Source: Galdieria partita (taxonomy: Eukaryota > Rhodophyta > Bangiophyceae > Galdieriales > Galdieriaceae). From it: DNA of 64,000 nucleotides. Under the pieces are notes generated by a model, which saw only the letters and a program-made list of their open reading frames with translations, had not been told where the DNA came from and searched no databases. A program made the translations under genes and the position numbers. This document shows, piece after piece, positions 57,300 to 64,000 of this stretch. Location of the stretch: positions 124,001 through 188,000 of the forward strand of contig BQMJ01000015.1 of assembly GCA_025991245.1 (NCBI GenBank), in the 5' to 3' direction. How positions within the stretch are numbered: position 1 is the stretch's first letter; every line of letters starts with the position of its first letter.

Positions 57300-57819
57300 T
57301 ATTTGTATGCAGCAATTAAAGTTGCGATTAGATTACCTTCTGAAAATTTCCTTGAGCTCTTGATATTTAATATTGTGAATCGAGAAAACATTTAGAAGAG
57401 AAAACCAAGTTTGTTGTCTTTGCTGGATTCTTGAATTCTCTCAGTATCTTGTTTCACAAATTCTTGCTCTCTGTACTGTTTTGAACGGTGACTAAATAAA
57501 AAAGTGAGTTCGGAAAGAAGAATATTGCTGAAAGCACATGAAAATAAACTCAGCTGGTAATATTGAACTATAATAGAAAAAGGTTCTGGCTGTAACCCGT
57601 TCGAGAGTAGAATGAAGATTCCTCTCGTATTTCGGAACGCTTACAGAGCCGAATAAAGGGCAGTTGGCCGTGGCGTCCTAATGAACTAGAGTCATTTTAG
57701 CCAAAAGAGGAATATATCAACAGTCCAAATGCGAGGAGCTGAAAAGAAATAAAATTCAGGCCTGACTTTATTGTGTGTCTCCTTTAGTGAGAGAGCAAAA
57801 AATTTAGTTGTTTCGTGGT
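57300..57819. other. Convergent intergenic region with a structured segment
   Basis: About 520 bp between the dehydrogenase and MPP6 stops. Most is A+T-rich. A segment at about 57582-57725 is richer in G+C and in inverted repeats and is listed as a possible RNA. Confidence 0.45.
57582..57650 (+). ncRNA. Possible structured RNA hairpin
   Basis: Nested complementarity: GGTTCTG (57582-57588) with CAGAGCC (57644-57650), allowing one G-U on the plus strand; or CTGTAA (57590-57595) with TTACAG (57641-57646); CGTT (57598-57601) with AACG (57636-57639); CGAGAG (57602-57607) with CTCTCG (57622-57627); GAAT (57610-57613) with ATTC (57618-57621). A second weaker hairpin follows (TTGGC/GCCAA). The G-U pair favours the plus strand. 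No tRNA, snRNA or clear snoRNA box pattern fits. Confidence 0.35.
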
Positions 57820-58251
57820 CTATTCTACAGTTGAAGTGATCATTTCATTTCGGCTCTCTTCGAAAGAGCCGTTTACTTTCCGACTCTTCCTCTTCAAAGT
57901 TTCCAATTTCTCGTTACGCTCAAAGTGTCTTTCTCTCTTAACTTCTACTAATAAACCATCCCTACCTGTGTTTCTCTTCTGTGGGATATTATTTCTCAAC
58001 TCGTTCAGTATACTTTCAAGTCTCGGATTAAACTTCAAGAAGGAACTTCTTCCCTGAAAACTGGGAAAACTAAGTTCGGAGCCTAAAACACTTATGTTTG
58101 TCTCATCGACAACTACTGCTTCTATTCCTTCCTCATAGGCGGAAACTGAAGCTGCGGAAAGCTCATTTCTATGTTTAGGCTTACTCTCTTCAGCCTCCTT
58201 TCTCTTCATAAACTTCATGGAGCGCAAGCGGGAACTTAACTGTGTCGACAT
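57820..58251 (-). CDS. MPHOSPH6: Exosome cofactor MPP6 homologue
   Basis: Single exon, 143 aa from the ATG at 58251. The N-terminal motif LSSRLRSMKFMKRKE and the central GRSSFLKFNPRLESI are the two conserved blocks of MPP6/MPHOSPH6. The rest is charged and disordered (KRERHFERNEKLETLKRK). MPP6 links the nuclear RNA exosome to MTR4 and helps 5.8S rRNA processing. Length is close to the animal protein (160 aa). Confidence 0.82.
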   Translation of the reverse strand: MSTQLSSRLRSMKFMKRKEAEESKPKHRNELSAASVSAYEEGIEAVVVDETNISVLGSELSFPSFQGRSSFLKFNPRLESILNELRNNIPQKRNTGRDGLLVEVKRERHFERNEKLETLKRKSRKVNGSFEESRNEMITSTVE

Positions 58252-58434
58252 CCTCAACAATAATTTCGGACGGAAGTTGTTGAATGCAGTTCAAAGCCTT
58301 CGAAGGTTCGAGCTATATCTCTTACTAGGAAGTTTTCTTCGTTTACCAATTTTTTAGGTTTCAAGAACAAAGCATCTTCTCTTCTTTGCTATATACTAAA
58401 GAAGAGGATCGTTTCATTTCAGGGTACACGCGAG

Positions 58435-58626
58435 ATGTCTTCGCGAGTCCACTCTGGAGCGAAGAAAAGATTCAAAGTACTCAACGATGGAACTGTTATA
58501 TTTCCTCACTGCAACAAACGACATGGACAAAGCAAGAAGACACATAAACAGTCAGAGCGGAGACAGCAATATGGAGTGTTAACTGGAGGAATGGCAGCAA
58601 AGATAAGAAGGTTGCTCAAGCGATAA
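58435..58626 (+). CDS. Organellar ribosomal protein bL35
   Basis: 63 aa: VHSGAKKRFKVLNDGTVIF then KRHGQSKKTHKQSER and a C-terminal KIRRLLKR, the bL35 pattern (K.....AKKRFK, ...KRH...KK). It is basic throughout. From this ATG there is no import signal, but the same frame is open upstream for ~50 codons with a presequence-like composition (RAISLTRKFSSFTNFLGFKN) and no ATG, so a 5' exon probably supplies the start. TTTCATTTCAG just upstream could also be an acceptor. Mitochondrial is more likely than plastid. Confidence 0.82.
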   Translation: MSSRVHSGAKKRFKVLNDGTVIFPHCNKRHGQSKKTHKQSERRQQYGVLTGGMAAKIRRLLKR

Positions 58627-59087
58627 AGAAATTACTTAGTTATTTGACTTTATTATGGGTCCTCTATGTTGAGTTTTCTTTTTAACAAGATTAATTACCT
58701 TGAAAAGCAATAATGTGGACAGAGACTGTCGTCCTCTCTAAGCACTCGACTTTTCTACAAGTGTCCTCATTTCAATAAGTTGGCATACTATGATATTAGA
58801 ACGCTGGTTGAACATAATAAAAATATTTCAGTTTTGCCAAGGGTTCGGCAGTCATCATGAAAGTAAACGACGCGGTAATGAAAACGTCCATCTAGTTGCG
58901 TCTCCGGCGGAATGTTTTCGACTTTCTGAGCTGCGACTAAAGCTAGAGAAAATGCTTCAGAAAACTGAAAGCTAATAAACAAATTGTTGTCACATTATCT
59001 CCTTGGAAAATTTGGAAGATGTAAGTTTCTATAAGCAAAATGGCTTCCCAGTAAATGTTGTCTTTAAATAGAGTGATCCTTTTTCTA
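58627..59087. other. Convergent intergenic region bL35 / TAF2
   Basis: About 460 bp. An ATG-led 61-codon plus ORF at 58790-58975 ends in a plausible helix (FRLSELRLKLEKMLQ) but has no family match and contains an acceptor-like AATATTTCAG. It may be a small gene or chance. Confidence 0.35.
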
Positions 59088-62000
59088 CTAATCGAATTCT
59101 TGTGGAGTTTGAAATTCATTGGAACTCTTCTGTTGCTGCCATCTTACAAGCAACTTCTCCAAACCAAACTTTCTCAAAGACAACTGAACAGAGTTTACAT
59201 TGGAGCCTTGACAGCCTTGTTCTAAAAAACTACGCATATAATGTTCGTCTTCAGAGTCTAGGCTACATGTTTCCTTGATTCTTTCCATCATTTCTTTCAC
59301 GAGATGCAAACTCGAATCCTCAACAGATTGTTCTTGCGTAACTTGTTCATTCATCAAAGCTAACGAATCCTGTTGCTGAAACATGCTTTCCATATCCCTC
59401 TCAGAGGACTGTTGTTGTGTGCGTAAAGAGAATGAACTTGATTGTTCTCTGGCAGGTAAAACTACCATCTTCCTACCTTCCAGTCGATAATCTAATTCCC
59501 TTCTCTCTTTGTGAGATTTTTTCCTTTCATTGCGTTCTCTTTCATATTCTTCATTGGTTAGCAAACACAAAGGAATATAACTCCCCCAAATCTGCTTGGC
59601 CACTTTCAATCCTTCCGATTGTACGGCACAATCTTTCTCTTCAACCATCCAACGAAGCCAACCAAGGCAAAACTGTATCGACTGTTCATCATACTTGCGA
59701 AGACGATTCCTCAAAGTGGCTCTTAAGGCAACTTGTTTCTGCAACAGACGAATTGCAGACTTTCGAGTTCGTTCATATCTTTCCAATCTATTTTCAATCC
59801 ATGCTACTAATAACCATTCTAAGAATTCTATGTGACCTCCATACAGATGAAAGAGACATTCCATTGCCACTTTAGTCAGAAATAAATTACAACTACGGAA
59901 ACTTTTCCAAAGTGCCTTCTCCCATTCATTGGATTCTCGCTCATTGGATACTAAACCTTCTGTATCTGAAACTAAGATAGGCTCCCAGTCATTAGGAATT
60001 CTCAAGAAACCACCCAACTGTAAAATAGTCAAACCCTTCAATGATGCTCCCGTTATGATATGATGATAACTTGGCATAGCTTCTTCTCTCTTCAAGTAAC
60101 GAAACAATTGCTTATATACTCTATGACGAGTAATTTGATCTTTGGCGTAAAAGGAACAGATTGCACAGGTAATAATCAGATTGTGCAAATAAAAGCAATC
60201 ACCAAATAGAGATGGATATGCTGTATCATTTTGTTCAAGAAGACTTAATAACAATTGTAAGACATCATGCGGAAGACTTTCCTGAATATGGGTCACTTGA
60301 AAAGAAGCGAGATTCAATGAAAACTTGGAGTCATAGCCAAAGACGGGAAAAGATATTGGATGAAGTGCTTGAGCAATTGCTTGAATAACTGCACACTTCA
60401 CGAAATATTCCGATATATCGTCAAAACGATTCGATAAGACATTTCCATGTTCATCAAAATATCTAAAGCAATTTGTGTATCTTCAAATAACCGCTTTCGT
60501 CTAATAACTTGCAGTACTTACTTGTTTCTTAAAAACTTCAACAAGGCTTCTAATCCCATCAGTCGATCGTTGGTCGTATAACATTTAGCCAAACATCGAG
60601 CACATTCTCCTCTTACTTGAAAATAATATCGTGAGTCAGCCAATATTTGTTCTAAACATCGAATCGAAGTCACCGAAACTCGTCCTTTTGTTCTAGTCAT
60701 CAAGGTTTTCAATGCTTCCAACTGTCCCCAAACATCTCGACAATTCCGCAAACAGGAAATAGAATCTCTCTCAGAACGACGAAATTCCACAAACTTGAGA
60801 ATCCATTCTTGATCGGGATCTATTCGAACCCACAGAACAGGGTCTTTCTCAATAATAACACCTTCTTCATCCAAGTTCCCTTCTGTTGGTGATATTATCG
60901 ATTCAGACTCTTTCAAAGAACCTTTGGAATGTTTACGATGATGCTGCTTCATTCTTCTTGTACTGGTCGGCAATTCAACGAGTAATATATCGCTATCCAT
61001 CTCCAACAAATGGTCATGTGCTCCTTCCATTTCCATGACTTGTACAGTTAGACCACCTTTGAACATGGAAACTTTGGTCGACTCACTATCCAGATCTCTT
61101 TCCATTCTCTTTCCATCTTGAGGACGAAAAGTGATGATACTTTGTTTGACTGCCAACTCCACAAACTTCTTTTTGGAATCATAACGATATCCACAACGTA
61201 ACTTTAAGATATCACAACTACGAGTCCATCGAGATATAAACTGCATCATTGCGTTGACGTTGCGTGAAGACAAAGTAGAAACAAAATGAGAAACCAAGTC
61301 CACCATCTCTAGGTCAGAAAACTTCAAATCTGAGTGAGACATGATCATCTTTTCCGCAGCTGATATAATCGACTGAGTACTCATTCTTTTGCTAATCATA
61401 TAAATGATTAACAAGGAGCGAACTTTGGCACTCTTTTTGTACAACTTTGGAGAGCGCAAATGGTCATCATCATTAACCAAATAGCCACCTCCATCAAGTG
61501 AATGATACAAATATTGTGCCAATTCTAAGTATCTTGTCTTACACCAGTTGTTCCCAAATAAATCCTTCAGCAAGTGCATGCCAAGGAATTGTTGTAAACC
61601 ATGTATTAACCAAATATCTTTCGCACTTTGTGGAGCTAATAAACCATTATCTCCAATGTAAAGACTACAAAATAAGTTTACCAATTTTGGTCTGATATAA
61701 AATACTTGGTCGATGATATCTTCACCATAAAGCCAATCTCCAGGAACTAAGCATAGTCCACCAGCAAAACTTTGGCCTTGTCCGTGTCGACCATCTCCCT
61801 TACCTAAAAATACTATTTTGAAGGATGAGAATGGAAATCCAACTTGAGGAAATACGGACTGCATCTTAGGCACCAGTTTGGATAGAAAACGTGTAGTATT
61901 GGCTAACCATTTGGTATTTCCAGGTAAAACAAAGTAAGTAATGGAGGCTGGATAAACAGGATCAGGTAATACTTTAAAGGGACCTACAATAAAAGAAACA

Positions 62001-62845
62001 TCACATGGAAGAGTATTTCCTATACGATAATGATATGCAACGCTAGTCTCATCGTCTGAAAGTATTGTATCTTCTACATCACCAGAGGCTATGGCAAATA
62101 GATCAGTAGCAACAGTAATTCTCAAAGTAAACGTATATCTGTCGCGTAAATTATCTACACAAGGAATCCAGTGATAAGCACCAGTCAAGAATCCATCAAT
62201 ATAAACATAAGAGTGCGAATCGAACTGACGGAATAATACTGAAGCATTAGAACCCATCAACTGGTAAATAACTTGAATATTGTAAATATTACTTTGACTA
62301 GCAGACAACTTATCAAGAGTTTCGTCATTATGTGGAGAGGATTTCTTCTTCAAGGGCTGTTCTTGGGTTGGCTTGTTAGGAAGAAATACTCTCAAGTAAG
62401 GCTTACAAACAAATGGTGAACTCAGCTTTTGTTCCAATTCTTGAATCTGAAAAGACTATATTACAAAAAGATCAATAAGAACAAAGTTTTGCTTATAACC
62501 TCATTTACCTTGGTTTCTATTTGACGTTGGGCTTCCATAGTGTCAGAAATAGAACGGATAATCTCAAATTTGGCTTCTGTTTCGTTTACTTGACACTTTT
62601 CTACATTTTCTATGGCAAAGTCCAAATCTACATATTCTTGTTCTTCGTTAGAAACGTCAACGGTCAACTTCGCCCTGCACTCAAGTATTTGTGCTGTCAA
62701 GTCCACAGAAACCCAAATTTCCTCGTGTATTACTCTACGAGGATAAACTTGCTAAGAGTGATTTAATACAATTTGGCAAAACAGACTCGTCTCTCTTTCT
62801 CTCTTCTCTTACCTCTCTATCCAAGTGCCGGTTACTGTTCAACAT
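59088..62845 (-). CDS. TAF2: TFIID subunit TAF2
   Basis: Four exons: 62813-62845, 62509-62751, 60522-62446, 59088-60480; 1197 aa. The first exon is only 33 nt (MLNSNRHLDRE). The protein follows the M1-aminopeptidase fold: N-terminal beta domain (GFLTGAYHWIPCVDNLRDRY), catalytic-like domain with DIWLIHGLQQFLGMHLLKDL where peptidases have HExxH...E, so the zinc site is lost, as in all TAF2. Then VRSLLIIYMISKRM and a C-terminal HEAT-like region (EYFVKCAVIQAIA). TAF2 binds initiator DNA in TFIID. Basic and Gln-rich tail. Confidence 0.9.
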
Positions 62846-62902
62846 TCAAAAAGACAGTTTTTATCCAATGATTGCACTTTGTGTATTTATCATAACTTAT
62901 AT

Positions 62903-63726
62903 TCAAACTGTATCAAAATGACGCATAAAGAAACTAATCATTCTTTGAAAAGCTAAATGACGACTCTCAGGATCATATTGCTCCAGAATACGTTGCTATT
63001 CTATGCCGTGAGATCAGTACTATTGAGTAACTGTAAAATTACCTTCACAGAATCAGCCAATTCTATATCATATTGATCAGGTCGACTCATAAAGCCATGG
63101 CCAGCTCTCGGATATATAAACAACTCATGATTGACGCCTGCCAACTTTAGTTCCTCTTCCAATCTCATGGCTTCTTCCAAATCAGTAAACCCCTTTGCTT
63201 GATCTTTCTCACCAAAATGTAGTTGTATTGGAACAGATATTTTACGTACATCACAAAGTTGTCTTGGTGGAATACCATAAAAGCAGACACAACAATCCAA
63301 TCCGTTTACAGCGGCTGCAGCTGTAAGTGCCAATGCACCTCCTAAAGAATATCCCACCACTGCAACGTTCCTACAGTGTTGTCTATCTCTCAGAAAACGC
63401 ACAGCAATTCCAATATCAGATAAAACTTGAGACCAATCCAGTAACGAACGAATCTAAGGTTATTAAAAGTTCAATGGAAATGTAGGAAAACAGAAACTTT
63501 TTACTCTTGTAGCTTCCGAAATATGTCTTGCCACTTTTCCAGCAAATAAGTCGGGAAGCAACACTTTGCAGTTCAAAAAGTCGCTCAGTTCTTGAGCCAA
63601 AGCACGAATGGTATAATTGACACCCCAAACCTCGTGTAATACTACAATACCATAGGAAGCCTTGTGGTTTTCTCCAAAAATATAAGCAGTTACTTCTACT
63701 TCTTTCTTCAAGGTTACACGAGACAT
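62903..63726 (-). CDS. Dienelactone hydrolase family protein
   Basis: Three exons: 63505-63726, 63043-63453, 62903-62995; 241 aa. Alpha/beta hydrolase with GIVVLHEVWGVNYTIRALAQ (the Glu that primes the nucleophile), VVGYSLGGALALTAAAA where the nucleophile position is Ser rather than the Cys of bacterial enzymes, catalytic Asp in FGEKDQAKGF and His in YPRAGHGF. The natural substrate is unknown; carboxymethylenebutenolidase activity is only the family name. The stop lies 57 bp before the TAF2 start and the gene starts 18 bp after the next gene's stop. Confidence 0.88.
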
Positions 63727-63744
63727 TGCTCTGGTTACACGAGA

Positions 63745-64000
63745 CTAACATAGAAGGAACATTTGACGTATTTCATCAGCTAATGAAGAGTCCACTCGAC
63801 CGCATTCAAATACTCTTATGAGATATCGAAAGAATCGCTGTTTCTAGCGATTACTTGTTGTCATTTATTATAATGACTTGTAGTTTCGACTATTTTCGGT
63901 AGAACCTGTTGATTGAACTCACTTTCTCACTTTGAAACAAACATATTAATTCGTCATGTTCTTGTTGGATCATGGGAATATCAATTATAAGGATATTTTA
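63745..64000 (-). CDS. 3' end of an unidentified gene
   Basis: Partial. Last exon 63745-63843 and part of the preceding exon, 63924 rightward (63923 is its last base), phase 0 with an 79-nt intron. The visible protein is QQEHDELICLFQSEK then KQRFFRYLIRVFECGRVDSS and ADEIRQMFLLC. It is helical and charged; I do not recognise it. Its exon at 63973 contains an ATG, so it could even be a short complete gene, but the window edge hides this. Only 18 bp separate its stop from the dienelactone hydrolase start. Confidence 0.5.

Noticed and set aside
57582-57650. tRNA interpretation of the ~70-nt hairpin with a 7-bp end stem
   Set aside because: No D-arm, and no T-arm next to the 3' acceptor strand; the minus-strand version has a C-A mismatch.
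57690-57730. Resemblance of the minus strand (TTTTGGCTAA) to the 5' end of U2 snRNA
   Set aside because: Only about ten bases agree; the GTAGTA branch-pairing region is absent.
58790-58975. 61-codon plus ORF between bL35 and TAF2
   Set aside because: Too short and unmatched to call as a gene; noted in the gap entry only.

Overview
The window is nuclear DNA of a compact, intron-rich unicellular alga. I infer a cyanidialean red alga of the Galdieria type. The basis is about 40% G+C, very short introns (about 67 resolved, nearly all 41-62 nt, GT..AG), gene gaps often below 100 bp, and eukaryotic housekeeping genes beside organelle genes: a plastid-type sigma-70 factor, bL17 and bL35 ribosomal proteins, a FAX/TMEM14-like plastid protein, HisG and a PolA-family enzyme. 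No mobile element, retroelement, CRISPR array, rRNA gene or convincing tRNA gene was seen.

Layout. 1-10.7 kb: PI4K-beta (5' part, minus), DDX1 (minus), a STE20 kinase (plus), then a tight minus-strand run SSF1/PPAN, FAD monooxygenase, MECR. 11-17.8 kb: LMW tyrosine phosphatase, AIMP1/Arc1-like tRNA-binding protein, organellar RRM protein, COG4, NAA38. 18-30.2 kb: O-methyltransferase, sigma factor, CARNMT1, eIF5A, SDR carbonyl reductase, a small unknown protein, patatin-like lipase, PPR protein, FAX-like protein. 30.3-45.7 kb: coiled-coil unknown, maleylacetoacetate isomerase, mitochondrial-type ACP, MIF, bL17, an MRS2-like membrane protein, endosulfine, RING-H2 ligase, AMMECR1, DHX35, HisG, prefoldin 2. 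45.9-64 kb: PolA-like polymerase, ABC ATPase, FUSC-like transporter, RIO2, acyl-CoA dehydrogenase, MPP6, bL35, TAF2, dienelactone hydrolase, and the 3' end of an unknown gene.

These are independent housekeeping genes, not one pathway. Loose themes are ribosome and RNA biogenesis (SSF1, RIO2, MPP6, DDX1, DHX35), organelle gene expression (sigma factor, RRM and PPR proteins, bL17, bL35, PolA) and fatty-acid metabolism (MECR and ACP of type II synthesis, FAX-like export, lipase, acyl-CoA dehydrogenase).

The strongest unexpected signal is inside the only long intron seen (211 nt, in HisG). It folds as hairpin, H box, hairpin, ACA with the spacing of an H/ACA snoRNA. The second is the PolA-like protein, whose 5' nuclease motifs look intact while its polymerase motifs are altered. 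Exon boundaries were set by hand from splice signals, reading phase and protein-family fit. Coordinates could be off by a base in places, and no database search was possible.
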